Source: Acholeplasmatales bacterium
Lineage (GTDB): Bacteria; Bacillota_I; Bacilli_A; Acholeplasmatales; Acholeplasmataceae
Length of the DNA stretch: 34,351 nt
NCBI GenBank assembly: GCA_003249785.1
Contig: QKIB01000034.1
Location: 1 to 34,351, forward strand
Direction: 5' to 3'
Shown here: positions 17,754 through 27,058 of the stretch, piece after piece
Position numbering within the stretch: position 1 is the stretch's first letter
How the letters are laid out: every line of letters starts with the position of its first letter
The notes under the pieces: generated by a model
Seen by the model: only the letters and a program-made list of their open reading frames with translations
The model's database searches: none
Told to the model about the DNA's origin: nothing
Translations under genes and position numbers: made by a program

Positions 17754-18332
17754 TTATAAATCAAATATACTGAAACGTTTAACACCAATATCTTCATGTG
17801 CGATTTCTTCGTTCATGACTTGAGCAACTCTTGTGGATGCTGCTGCTGCAATCGCACCGACGATGTCATCCATGAATGTATGACAGATTCCGTCTTCTTT
17901 TCCGGCATCATTGAGTCGTTTTACAATGCCATGCTTGTTGACGTCAATGTCCCCAAAGTTGGTTTGTCCGATGGTTCCATATAAACCAGAAACATCAAGA
18001 CCCATGGTTTCATCAATTCCGAACAATCCCAGATCTTCATAGATGATGTCTTGGATTGGGCCTTTGAACATGCCTTCTTCTGCCAATCGATCAATTTCTG
18101 CTGCCAGCTGAACGTGATGAAAGACATCACGCAGTGATAAGATCTTTTCTACTGATTCAATACAGATGTCACGAGAGATATCATCTGTATATTTGGATTG
18201 TTGCTGAAATGAAATTTCTGCAATCGCTTCAATGGTCACACCTCGATTAAGTAAAGTCTTTTTATTGAAGTCAAACATTTCCTGTCTTGTAAAGATAATT
18301 TTCTTGGCGTTTTTATGCACCATATGAATCAT
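17754..18332 (-). CDS. Phosphatidylglycerophosphatase A-like (YutG/PgpA) protein
   Basis: LLNRGVTIEAIAEISFQQQSKY, IIYEDLGLFGIDETMGLDVSGLYGTIGQTNFGDIDVNKHGIVKRLND, CHTFMDDIVGAIAAAASTRVAQ. Start could also be MVHKN at 18323. Confidence 0.85.
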   Translation of the reverse strand: MIHMVHKNAKKIIFTRQEMFDFNKKTLLNRGVTIEAIAEISFQQQSKYTDDISRDICIESVEKILSLRDVFHHVQLAAEIDRLAEEGMFKGPIQDIIYEDLGLFGIDETMGLDVSGLYGTIGQTNFGDIDVNKHGIVKRLNDAGKEDGICHTFMDDIVGAIAAAASTRVAQVMNEEIAHEDIGVKRFSIFDL

Positions 18333-19254
18333 TCCCTTCTATGAAGTCATCACCCTTTTGGATGATGGTTTGTCCATTAAGAAAATCCTTGATTGCCATC
18401 CGTTTTTTCCCTTGAACTTGTATTTCAAGGATTTCTACAGCTTTGTCAGCGGCTTGTATGATGAGTTCCTTTGTTGCCTCTAGAACTCGGCCAGGTTTTT
18501 GCTTAGTTTCTATTATATCACTGATTTGTGCTTGATAGAACTTGATCAGCTGATTTTTAAACATGATATATCCGCCTGGTTCAGGCGATAAACCTCGTAT
18601 TCTGTTCACGATGTGATCAGCATTTTGATTGAAATCAAGATGTTCATCTTCTCGTTTGAGTGTATATGCAAAAGTGACTTCATCAGGATTTTGTTTGGTT
18701 TTTGGTGCTTGATGATTTTGAAGTTCAGCAAGAACACCTAGAATCATCTGACTTCCAAGGATACTCAATTTATGAGATAAAGAACCATAGGTATCCTTTG
18801 GGTCTATCTTGAGTCTCTCTTGTCTGATAAGATCGCCACTATCCATCTCATAAGCCATATGCATGATGGTAATCCCGGTTTCATTACAGCCATCAAAAAG
18901 CGCATATTGAATGGGAGCACCGCCTCTGTATTTAGGGAGGAGTGAGCCATGAACATTAATCGCTGGAACAGCATCTAAAAGTGCTTTGGGAAGCATTTGT
19001 CCATACGCTGCTGTTATCAATAGATCTGGATTGAGTTCAATGATTCTTTGATATGATGTTCTCAGTTTTTGAGGTTGAAACACATCAAGATGATGTTTTT
19101 CTGCAAACACCTTGACTGGAGATGGAGTCAACATCTTCTTTCTTCCAGTTGGTTTGTCTGGTTGTGTGACAACCAGGCATATGTCATGTTTTTCTCTGAT
19201 TTTTTCAAAGATTGGAACTGCAAATTCTGGTGTTCCCATCACAACAATTTTCAT
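18313..19254 (-). CDS. fmt: Methionyl-tRNA formyltransferase
   Basis: MKIVVMGTPEFAVPIFEKI, VTQPDKPTGRKKMLTPSPVK, NVHGSLLPKYRGGAPIQYALFDG, GLSPEPGGYI. Confidence 0.97.
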   Translation of the reverse strand: MKIVVMGTPEFAVPIFEKIREKHDICLVVTQPDKPTGRKKMLTPSPVKVFAEKHHLDVFQPQKLRTSYQRIIELNPDLLITAAYGQMLPKALLDAVPAINVHGSLLPKYRGGAPIQYALFDGCNETGITIMHMAYEMDSGDLIRQERLKIDPKDTYGSLSHKLSILGSQMILGVLAELQNHQAPKTKQNPDEVTFAYTLKREDEHLDFNQNADHIVNRIRGLSPEPGGYIMFKNQLIKFYQAQISDIIETKQKPGRVLEATKELIIQAADKAVEILEIQVQGKKRMAIKDFLNGQTIIQKGDDFIEGNDSYGA

Positions 19255-19262
19255 ATGATCAC

Positions 19263-21581
19263 CTACACTATATCTAGATTTGGATAATATCTGAATGTGA
19301 CATCTTTTTGTTTCATGGCATCTATCAGGTGAAAGATCTTTGCATCGAAAGGCTTTTCTGACTTGGTGGAGACAACAAATCTGAATTGATCCCTGATTCT
19401 CTGAATCATGGCAGCTGTTGGTCCTAAAACGTCCAGACCTTCTTGAGCAAATTTCTTCTTAAGTAAGAATGCCTGTTGATACGTCTTGAGATACTGCTCA
19501 CCCTCAACCAATACCTGTGCTGTATGTTTAAAAGGTGGATAATCTCCTAATTTTCTATAATAGATGGCTTCTTTATAAAAGTCATCATAGGTCGTTTTAA
19601 CATTTTGGATGGCATAATGATCTAGATCATAGCCTTGAATGATGGCTTCACCGGGTAAGAATCTACCGGATCGACCAGTGACTTGAGTCAAGAGCATGTA
19701 TGCATCTTCACTTGCGTGAAATGATGGAACACGTAGTGCCATATCAGCCATGAGGACACCAACAAGCGTTACATTAGGAAAATCAAGTCCTTTAGCAACC
19801 ATTTGTGTGCCTAACAAAATATCTGCTTTCTGGTTCATGAAATCAACCCATAAGGCTTCATGTTTACCTTTGTTTTTAGTCGTTGTGGCATCCATGCGAA
19901 TGATCTTTGCCTCTGGGAGTGCTTTTTGCAACATCTTTTGGACATATTCAATACCTACACCGACAGGTTTAACCGTTTCCTGTCCACAAACTTCACATGT
20001 TTGTTCATAAGGCCTTTCGTATCCACAATAATGACACTTCAGTGTTTTCTTATCCTCATAATAAGTCAAAGAAATATCGCAATGCGGGCAAGTTGGGACA
20101 TCACCACATTGTCTACACATCACAAATGGAGCAAAACCCTTTCGATTGAATAAAAGAATGGTTTGTTCATGTTTATTGAGTCTCTCTTCCATTGCAGAAA
20201 GGAGTTTCCTAGAAAATATTGATGTATGTTTCTCTTTAAGTTCTTGTTTCATATCAACGAATGTAATCTTAGGCAATTGATGATGATCAAACCTGTGATT
20301 CAGTTCTAAAAGTTCAATTTCATGATTCAAAGCGCGATACATCGTGACGACACTGGGTGTCGCACTTCCTAAAACAACAGGTATTTGGTGAATCTTTGAG
20401 CGGAGATCAGCAATTGATCTCGCATCGTAATAGACACCTTCTTGTTGTTCATAAGACTGATCTTGTTCTTCATCAATGATGATGAGACCCAGTTGATCGA
20501 TTGGTTGAAACACAGCACTTCTTGTTCCAAGTAGAATATGTGCTTCATTTTTCTGAATCAGTTGGTATTGATCATAAAGTTCCCCTTGAGAAAGACCACT
20601 ATGATAAAGGGCAACATGTTCAAATTTGGACTTTAGTCGTTGTGCCATAGGTCCAATCAAAGTGATTTCCGGTACAAGAATCATCACATTTTCTTTATTG
20701 TTGATCACATCTTCAATCAGTTTGATATAGACTTCTGTTTTGCCTGAACCTGTGACACCTTTAAGAAGAAAGGTTTGTTTGGATCCAAATCCGGATTTGA
20801 TTTTTTGATAAGCGTGTTTTTGCTCATGATTGAGAACCACTTTCTTGTCTTCGAGCTCAAAATGATGTCCTATGGTTCTAGATGTTTCTTTTAAATCAGG
20901 TATCAATACCTCATGTTTTACCAAAGTGTTGATGTTGGATTGAGACAATCCAAGGTCATGCAATGCCTTTTTTTCATAGGTGTGATTGGTCATATATGCA
21001 TCAAGCACTAATGGATAGAGATCAATTTTCTCATACGTATGGTTCACATTAAACGTATAGAATGTTTTCTTAATCGATGATCCTTTTTGCTTGTAGATAC
21101 GTTTGATATCGATGATTCCGGCATCATAAAGTCTTTTGATCTGAGGATAATATGTAATGTCTTCTGTTTTACTCAGTCTCCATAATCCTTTTGAATTGAA
21201 TTTGTCTTTAAACTCAGCTGGTATTTTCTTTTCATCCAAAAGCACAATCTCTTTTTGGTATTGCATTTGTAATCCAATTGGTAAGACGGTTGCAAAAACT
21301 GAACTATATAAGTTGGGGGATGTTGCCAAAATCGCATCAATCATCATAAATGTTTCATCGGTGATGGATGGGAGAATATCGAGAACTTCCATGATTTCTT
21401 TGGTTGCTTCCTCACTTTGTTCAACCAACTCGATGACATATCCCATTCTGATCATGGATCCAAAGGGAACCATGACGCGCATGCCACGCATCAAAAAACC
21501 ATCAAAACGAGAAGGTACGATATAGTCGAAAATCTGATTCACTTCTTCATGTTTGATATCAATGATGAGCTTTGCAAACAT
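19263..21581 (-). CDS. priA: Primosomal protein N' (replication restart helicase PriA)
   Basis: LLKGVTGSGKTEVYIKLIE, IIDEEQDQSYEQQEGVYYDARSIADLRS, LGSATPS, zinc cysteines CRQCGDVPTCPHCDISLTYYE...CHYCGYERPYEQTCEVCG, DILLGTQMVAKGLDFPNVTLVGVLMAD. Likely start MFAKLIID. Confidence 0.97.
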   Translation of the reverse strand: MFAKLIIDIKHEEVNQIFDYIVPSRFDGFLMRGMRVMVPFGSMIRMGYVIELVEQSEEATKEIMEVLDILPSITDETFMMIDAILATSPNLYSSVFATVLPIGLQMQYQKEIVLLDEKKIPAEFKDKFNSKGLWRLSKTEDITYYPQIKRLYDAGIIDIKRIYKQKGSSIKKTFYTFNVNHTYEKIDLYPLVLDAYMTNHTYEKKALHDLGLSQSNINTLVKHEVLIPDLKETSRTIGHHFELEDKKVVLNHEQKHAYQKIKSGFGSKQTFLLKGVTGSGKTEVYIKLIEDVINNKENVMILVPEITLIGPMAQRLKSKFEHVALYHSGLSQGELYDQYQLIQKNEAHILLGTRSAVFQPIDQLGLIIIDEEQDQSYEQQEGVYYDARSIADLRSKIHQIPVVLGSATPSVVTMYRALNHEIELLELNHRFDHHQLPKITFVDMKQELKEKHTSIFSRKLLSAMEERLNKHEQTILLFNRKGFAPFVMCRQCGDVPTCPHCDISLTYYEDKKTLKCHYCGYERPYEQTCEVCGQETVKPVGVGIEYVQKMLQKALPEAKIIRMDATTTKNKGKHEALWVDFMNQKADILLGTQMVAKGLDFPNVTLVGVLMADMALRVPSFHASEDAYMLLTQVTGRSGRFLPGEAIIQGYDLDHYAIQNVKTTYDDFYKEAIYYRKLGDYPPFKHTAQVLVEGEQYLKTYQQAFLLKKKFAQEGLDVLGPTAAMIQRIRDQFRFVVSTKSEKPFDAKIFHLIDAMKQKDVTFRYYPNLDIV

Positions 21582-21597
21582 AGTTTCACCCATTTTT

Positions 21598-21606
21598 ATT
21601 ATATCA
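21598..21606 (-). promoter_or_regulatory. Putative priA extended -10 (TGATATAAT)
   Basis: Minus strand TGATATAAT directly before AAAAATGGGTGAAACTATG; weak -35. Confidence 0.5.
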
Positions 21607-21616
21607 TCAAATAAAC

Positions 21617-21640
21617 AAAAAAAGTAACCTAGGTTACTTT
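21617..21640 (-). terminator. Terminator of rimP-...-rbfA operon (20-bp perfect palindrome)
   Basis: AAAGTAACCTAGGTTACTTT (21621-21640) followed on the minus strand by a T tract; rbfA TAA stop lies in the stem. Confidence 0.8.
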
Positions 21641-21975
21641 AATGTTTTTAAAAGCTTATCGATATGATTTCCGTAAGCAAGTGCTTCATCATATTTGAAG
21701 ACCAACTCAGGAATCTTTCTAATGTTCTTGATTTTTTTTGCCAATTCCATACGAATTAATACCTTGCTTTCATCGATGGCATGGTGAGCTTTTTCAATGA
21801 CTTTAGGATCATCGCTTAAAATGGTGTAGAAAATCGTTGCAAAACTCAAGTCCTTGGTGACTTTGACTTCAGTTAAATTGATGTAACCAAAGCTTTTGTC
21901 CTTAACGGCTTGATTGACAATGGATGCAAGTTCTCGTTGAATGAGACTTGCCAGACGGTCTGTCGTAATTGACAT
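21634..21975 (-). CDS. rbfA: Ribosome-binding factor A
   Basis: MSITTDRLASLIQRELASIVNQAVKDKSFGYINLTEVKVTKDLSFATIFYTIL...IRKIPELVFKYDEALAYGNHIDKLL. Confidence 0.93.
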   Translation of the reverse strand: MSITTDRLASLIQRELASIVNQAVKDKSFGYINLTEVKVTKDLSFATIFYTILSDDPKVIEKAHHAIDESKVLIRMELAKKIKNIRKIPELVFKYDEALAYGNHIDKLLKTLK

Positions 21976-21976
21976 G

Positions 21977-23824
21977 TTATTCCACCTCAACTTCCTTCAT
22001 TTGTGAAGCTTCAATGATGTCACCAATCTTGATGTCATTATAATTTTCAATACTGAGTCCGCATTCGTAGCCATTCTTGACTTCTTTTGCATCATCCTTG
22101 AACCGCTTGAGTGATGCAAGCTTGCCTTCATAAGCAACAATACCGTCTCTGATGACACGGACTAAAGCATCACGTTTGATGACGCCATCCGTGACATAAC
22201 AACCTGCAATGGTTCCCACTTTGGAGACTTTGAAGGTTTCTCTAACTTCAGCTTGACCAGTAACAATTTCTTCAAAGGTTGGTTCGAGCATCCCCTTAAG
22301 AGCTGCTTCAATATCTTCTTGGACACGATAGATGATGTTATAAAGTCTGATTTCAACACCTTGCTGATCAGCAACTTGCTTGACGGCAGATGTTGGTCTG
22401 ACATTGAATCCGATGACAATTGCATTGGATGCATTCGCTAAGGTCACATCACTTTCAGTGATGGCACCTACGGTTGATCTAACGACATTCACGTGGAATC
22501 CATCAATATCGATTTTCTCAAGTAAACCCTTTAGGGCTTCAATCGATCCATGAACATCACCTTTGATGATGATATTCAGTTCTTTTTCTGTGCTTTCCAT
22601 TTGACCCAACATAGAATCAAGTGATGTTTTCTTGACCGCTTTGAGTTCTGTTTCTTTTTGTCTGGATTGACGTTCACTTGCAATCTGTCTTGTAATCTTT
22701 TCATCTGTGAACGCCATGAAAACATCTCCGGCAAGTGGGACTTCATTTAAGCCAGTAATTTCAATTGGCTGTGAAGGTACTGCTTCATTATAACGACGTT
22801 TGAGGTCATCTTGCATGGTACGGATTTTGCCATATGTGTTACCAATGACGATATAATCACCAACATGCAAGGTTCCAGTTTCAACGATTAAGGTTGCTAC
22901 GGCACCTCTGCCTTTATCCAGTCTTGCTTCAATGACTGTGCCTTTGGCCAAACGATTCGGATTGGCTTTAAATTCTTCAATTTCACTCAAGAGTTGAATG
23001 ACATCCAGGAGTTCATCAATACCTTGTTTTTTAAGTGCAGATACACGAACAAATGGTGTTTTACCACCCCATGCTTCAGGTACAAGTCCTTTTTCTGATA
23101 ATTCTGTCATGACGCGATCAGGATTAGCTCCTACTTTATCCATCTTGTTGACAGCAACAATGATGGGCACTTTTGCCGCATTGGCATGATCAATTGCTTC
23201 AATGGTTTGTGGCATGACGCCATCATCAGCAGCTACAACTAAAACAACGATATCGGTGACTTTAGCACCTCTTGCTCTCATTTCAGTAAATGCAGCATGA
23301 CCTGGGGTATCAATGAAGGTGATTGGTTCACCATTTCTAATGACCTGATAAGCACCAATATGCTGAGTGATACCTCCGGCTTCACCTTCGACGACTCTGG
23401 ATTTTCTAATGGCATCCAGTAACGTTGTTTTCCCATGGTCAACATGTCCCATGACGGTGACAATCGCTGGTCTTTTTTTCATATCATTGGGATCATCGAC
23501 GATTTCCATTTCATCAAAACGGGTCACATCAGTGATCACTTCGTCTTCGACTTTATAACCTTCATCAAGAGCAATGACTTCAATGGTATCACGATCAATC
23601 ACCTGATTGATCGATGTCATCAATCCAAGTTGCATCAGCTTTTTGATCATGGCAGCATTGCTTAGGTTCAAACCTTCTGCGACTGCTGCGACATTCATGT
23701 CTGGCTTATAGATGAATATTTTGTCTCCTGTTTGCTTCTTTTCTCTTTTTGGACCATGATTAACTGGTCGCTTATTTGAGAAGTTTTTCTTGTTGTTGGA
23801 TTTTCTGTTGTTTGCAGGCATCAT
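21977..23824 (-). CDS. infB: Translation initiation factor IF-2
   Basis: [80 protein letters not shown]; short N-terminal region. Confidence 0.98.
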   Translation of the reverse strand: MMPANNRKSNNKKNFSNKRPVNHGPKREKKQTGDKIFIYKPDMNVAAVAEGLNLSNAAMIKKLMQLGLMTSINQVIDRDTIEVIALDEGYKVEDEVITDVTRFDEMEIVDDPNDMKKRPAIVTVMGHVDHGKTTLLDAIRKSRVVEGEAGGITQHIGAYQVIRNGEPITFIDTPGHAAFTEMRARGAKVTDIVVLVVAADDGVMPQTIEAIDHANAAKVPIIVAVNKMDKVGANPDRVMTELSEKGLVPEAWGGKTPFVRVSALKKQGIDELLDVIQLLSEIEEFKANPNRLAKGTVIEARLDKGRGAVATLIVETGTLHVGDYIVIGNTYGKIRTMQDDLKRRYNEAVPSQPIEITGLNEVPLAGDVFMAFTDEKITRQIASERQSRQKETELKAVKKTSLDSMLGQMESTEKELNIIIKGDVHGSIEALKGLLEKIDIDGFHVNVVRSTVGAITESDVTLANASNAIVIGFNVRPTSAVKQVADQQGVEIRLYNIIYRVQEDIEAALKGMLEPTFEEIVTGQAEVRETFKVSKVGTIAGCYVTDGVIKRDALVRVIRDGIVAYEGKLASLKRFKDDAKEVKNGYECGLSIENYNDIKIGDIIEASQMKEVEVE

Positions 23825-23837
23825 ATCACTTCCTTCT

Positions 23838-24116
23838 TTAATGCATCAATAGTTGAGCGAACCCCCTGTCGGTCAGACCAATCACTTTGATGTCTTGTTT
23901 GCCTATAGATTGAGATAATTCTAAAGATGAATACTTTTCGATGACTTCAACTGCATATGACTTGGATTTGTCATAGATTTTTTTCTTCGTCAAATCCGAT
24001 GCATCTGTAGCCAGTAAGATGAGAAAAACCTGTCCGTTTCTGAGCGCCTGAATGGTCAGTTCAGTGCCAACTGTGACTTTTCTTGCCCGATAGGCAAGAC
24101 CGATGTTATGATTCAT
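23838..24116 (-). CDS. ylxQ: L7Ae-family ribosomal-like protein YlxQ
   Basis: Small L7Ae-like fold sequence ([42 protein letters not shown]) between ylxR and infB. Confidence 0.85.
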   Translation of the reverse strand: MNHNIGLAYRARKVTVGTELTIQALRNGQVFLILLATDASDLTKKKIYDKSKSYAVEVIEKYSSLELSQSIGKQDIKVIGLTDRGFAQLLMH

Positions 24117-24375
24117 GAATCAGCTTCAGCAAATCTTCATAAATCTGATCAGGAACCAAAACTTCGAGTTTCTTGTCAAGTGCTTTGTTTTTCTTAGCAA
24201 GCAAAATCACGTCTTTGTTCAGTTTGAGATACGCACCACGACCTGGTGCTTTGCCATTTAAATCAATGGAGACAACACCTTCTTTGGTTGCTGCAATACG
24301 AATCAATTCTTTTTTAGGACAGACTTCCTTAGTGACGACACAAGTTCTCATGGGTATTTTCTTGACTTTAGCCAT
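24106..24375 (-). CDS. ylxR: YlxR family protein (RNase P modulator RnpM)
   Basis: KKIPMRTCVVTKEVCPKKELIRIAATKEGVVSIDLNGKAPGRGAYL; nusA-ylxR-ylxQ-infB synteny. Confidence 0.93.
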   Translation of the reverse strand: MAKVKKIPMRTCVVTKEVCPKKELIRIAATKEGVVSIDLNGKAPGRGAYLKLNKDVILLAKKNKALDKKLEVLVPDQIYEDLLKLIHES

Positions 24376-24398
24376 CTAGTTCACCTCTTTATTAAACG

Positions 24399-25469
24399 TT
24401 AATATAAGATGCCTTCGCCTTGAGCCATGGTTTCGCTCTTGATATCAATGGACCATCCGCATGCTTGAACTGCAAGTTTGACGTTTTGTCCGAGTTTACC
24501 GATTGCAAGCGATAACTGATTGTCAGGTACGATGGCGAGGGCTGTCTTTTCCTTTGGATTCACTCTGGTGACTGCAATGACTTCAGCAGGTTGAAGCGCA
24601 TTGGCAATCAATTCTTTTTCATTGTCGCTCCAACGGAATAAGTCTATCTTTTCATCACTGAGCGCTTTAACGATTTCACGGATTCTAGCTCCGCCTTCAC
24701 CAACACATGCTCCAATAGGATCGACTTTGGGATCATTGGATTTCACACCAATCTTGGAACGATCACCTGGATCACGAGAAATCCCCATAACTTCGATGAT
24801 ACCGTCTTTGATTTCTGGTATGAAGCTTTCCAAAAGACGGATAATCAGACTAGGATGTGAACGTGTAACGAACACTTTTGGCCACTTGGTCTTCATTTCT
24901 ACATCTGAAACATAAACTCTGACATAATCTCCGATATGGAAATTGTCCTTAGGGAGTGCTTCCTTCTTAGGCAATAGTGTGGTTAGATCTTTACCGATAT
25001 CGAGTCTGAAATGATCATCAGCTACGTCAATGACGCGTGCAGTGAGCATTTCATGCTCATATGCCTTAAAGTGCTTGTATAAGTTTTCCTTTTGGAAATT
25101 GATCAATGTTTCATTGAGTCTGCTCTTGAAGTCGCGAACTGCAAAGTGTCCGAATTCTTTGGGATCAATTTTTTGTTCAAGAATATCACCGACTTTGATT
25201 CTTGAATTGATTTGTTTTGCTTCTTCTAGTAGTATTTGTGTGTAATTCTTGTCTGCATCCATGCTGTATTCATCTACAACTAGATGTTGCTTATACACGA
25301 GAATCTCTGCTTTTTCTTCTTTAATTTCAACACGGCAGGAACGCACGTCATGTGCTTTCTTGCAGCCTGCGATCATCCCTTGGACAAACGCTTCAACGAC
25401 TTGGTCATGTGATAATTCTTTTTCATCAGCAACTGCATCGATGTTTTTGAAAAATTCTTTGCTTATCAT
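24399..25469 (-). CDS. nusA: Transcription termination/antitermination factor NusA
   Basis: MISKEFFKNIDAVADEKELSHDQVVEAFVQGMIAGCKKAH, VTRSHPSLIIRLLESFIPEIKDGIIEVMGISRDPGDRSKIGVKS, DPIGACVGEGGARIREIVKAL. Track start 25520 too early. Confidence 0.97.
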   Translation of the reverse strand: MISKEFFKNIDAVADEKELSHDQVVEAFVQGMIAGCKKAHDVRSCRVEIKEEKAEILVYKQHLVVDEYSMDADKNYTQILLEEAKQINSRIKVGDILEQKIDPKEFGHFAVRDFKSRLNETLINFQKENLYKHFKAYEHEMLTARVIDVADDHFRLDIGKDLTTLLPKKEALPKDNFHIGDYVRVYVSDVEMKTKWPKVFVTRSHPSLIIRLLESFIPEIKDGIIEVMGISRDPGDRSKIGVKSNDPKVDPIGACVGEGGARIREIVKALSDEKIDLFRWSDNEKELIANALQPAEVIAVTRVNPKEKTALAIVPDNQLSLAIGKLGQNVKLAVQACGWSIDIKSETMAQGEGILY

Positions 25470-25479
25470 TGTTATCCTC

Positions 25480-25920
25480 CTAAAATTTGATTGACGTACG
25501 CATCTTGCTGGCATCATCAAATTTGATTTCGATTTTCTTGAAACGACCTCTGTCGTTGATTTCCAATACTATTATATCATTTTCAAATGATATCAGTGTT
25601 CCAGTTCCCTTATATTTTGGCGATGCTAGAAAAATATAGGAACCGACTGCTTTTGTAAGGGATTCTCGATCCTCAATGGGGCGCTCTGCACCTAAAGATG
25701 AGAGTTCGAGATAATAATCAGGATCGAGATCATCATCAGTGAGTGATTCTTGAAATTCAAGATGGATCTTTTCGAGTTCATCGATATCGATGGTATCGGT
25801 ATCAAGTAAGATCTCAACGATTTTCTCTCCATATTCCCTTTTGAGCTTAATGCTGTAGATTTCCAACCCACTACGATCAAGGATTGGGATTAACTTTTTT
25901 CTCATATTTTCTAAATTCAT
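25480..25920 (-). CDS. rimP: Ribosome maturation factor RimP
   Basis: 146 aa; LELSSLGAERPIEDRESLTKAVGSYIFLASPKYKGTGTLISFENDIIVLE; immediately upstream of nusA. Confidence 0.9.
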   Translation of the reverse strand: MNLENMRKKLIPILDRSGLEIYSIKLKREYGEKIVEILLDTDTIDIDELEKIHLEFQESLTDDDLDPDYYLELSSLGAERPIEDRESLTKAVGSYIFLASPKYKGTGTLISFENDIIVLEINDRGRFKKIEIKFDDASKMRTSIKF

Positions 25921-25930
25921 TTTGACCTCA

Positions 25931-25959
25931 ATAAAACGAGTGGAATCATCATCCCACTC
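25931..25959 (-). promoter_or_regulatory. Terminator-like hairpin in rimP-nusA leader (candidate attenuator)
   Basis: Minus strand GAGTGGGA-TGATGA-TTCCACTC (8-bp stem, one G.U) then GTTTTATT, between promoter and rimP ATG. Confidence 0.6.
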
Positions 25960-25973
25960 ATGTTTAGGCTTCT

Positions 25974-26002
25974 AGTATAGCATTTTTTTAATTAAATTTC
26001 AA
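25974..26002 (-). promoter_or_regulatory. rimP operon promoter
   Basis: Minus strand TTGAAA-N17-TATACT with TGC immediately 5' of the -10. Confidence 0.75.
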
Positions 26003-26048
26003 TTTAATGATTAAATTTCATGCATTTTGTAATTCTTCATAATTTAAA

Positions 26049-26063
26049 TGCGAATCATTTGCA
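26049..26063 (+). promoter_or_regulatory. Zur-like operator box 1
   Basis: TGCGAATCATTTGCA, 7-1-7 inverted repeat overlapping the -35 (TTGCAA). Confidence 0.8.
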
Positions 26064-26086
26064 ATAAGCAGGTTCTATGATATAAT
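26059..26086 (+). promoter_or_regulatory. znu operon promoter
   Basis: TTGCAA-N16-TATAAT with extended -10 TGA-TATAAT. Confidence 0.8.
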
Positions 26087-26091
26087 CATAT

Positions 26092-26106
26092 TGCGAATCA
26101 TTTGCA
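26092..26106 (+). promoter_or_regulatory. Zur-like operator box 2
   Basis: Identical TGCGAATCATTTGCA, 43 bp downstream of box 1, near the expected +1. Confidence 0.8.
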
Positions 26107-26121
26107 ATAAGGAGTCTATAC

Positions 26122-27054
26122 ATGAAAAAAATGATCTTTTCTTTATTTATCTTATCAATACTCTTGATGATGTCATCTTGCAGTGCTGCACCAAGCTATG
26201 ATATTGTGACGACTATGTACCCACAATATGACTTTGCAAAGCAGATTGTTGGCGACAAAATGACCATCCATCAAATCATACCTCCAGGAGCTGAAGTTCA
26301 TGAGTATGAAGCAACCAGTCAGGATATGGTGACGATTAAAGAAGCCAAACTATTTATTTATACCAGTACAAGTATCGATACATGGATCAAAGATCCTTCG
26401 ACCATCGGTGGAACGAACACGATTGTGATGAATTTATCAAAACATTATACACCTGTTGACTATCCATATGCGATGAATCTTTCAGCAGATGAAATCGCAG
26501 CAAACGCCATTCATTTCTGGACAGATCCCGCCAATGCTGTTCAGCTCATACAAGCCATTGTCGAACAGATTGTACTTATTGATCCAGCTAACGAGCTTTA
26601 TTACAGACAAAATGCACTTGATTATATCAATCAAATCAATGCACTCAGTCAAGAAATGATGGATTATTTTACAAGTCCTACTTATCTTGGATCAACTATT
26701 TACTTCGCTGGCCACAATGCACTTGGATCTTTAGCATCAAGATATGGACTTTTCATCGTTCCCTTGTTTGAAGAATTCAAGCCCGATGCTGATTTGACTT
26801 CTAGTGAACTGATCACATTCACCAATGAAGTTAAAGACGCTGGAACGCACTATCTATTTATTGAAGATTTAGCTTTACCAAAAGCAGCTAACACCATCAA
26901 AGATCAACTGGCTTTGGATGGTTATAATCTGACTTTACTCAAACTTTATGCATTTGAAAATGTATCTACTACAGACTTTGAAGGGCATGTGACCTATCTC
27001 GAGTTGTTACAGCGTGATTTCGATCAGCTGAAACTTGCATTGGCCACCACTTAA
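26122..27054 (+). CDS. znuA: Zinc ABC transporter substrate-binding lipoprotein (ZnuA/AdcA-like)
   Basis: Signal peptide with lipobox-like MSSC; VTTMYPQYDFAKQIVGDKMTIHQIIPPGAEVHEYEATSQDM, HFWTDPANA, AGHNALGSLASRYGL. Confidence 0.9.
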   Translation: MKKMIFSLFILSILLMMSSCSAAPSYDIVTTMYPQYDFAKQIVGDKMTIHQIIPPGAEVHEYEATSQDMVTIKEAKLFIYTSTSIDTWIKDPSTIGGTNTIVMNLSKHYTPVDYPYAMNLSADEIAANAIHFWTDPANAVQLIQAIVEQIVLIDPANELYYRQNALDYINQINALSQEMMDYFTSPTYLGSTIYFAGHNALGSLASRYGLFIVPLFEEFKPDADLTSSELITFTNEVKDAGTHYLFIEDLALPKAANTIKDQLALDGYNLTLLKLYAFENVSTTDFEGHVTYLELLQRDFDQLKLALATT

Positions 27055-27058
27055 ACTT

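Noticed and set aside
21157-21525. 122-aa plus-strand ORF within priA, and similar antisense ORFs (27263..27610, 12946..13266, 22162..22434, 32883..33164)
   Set aside because: Fully contained in strongly supported conserved genes on the opposite strand or in another frame; no independent evidence of coding.
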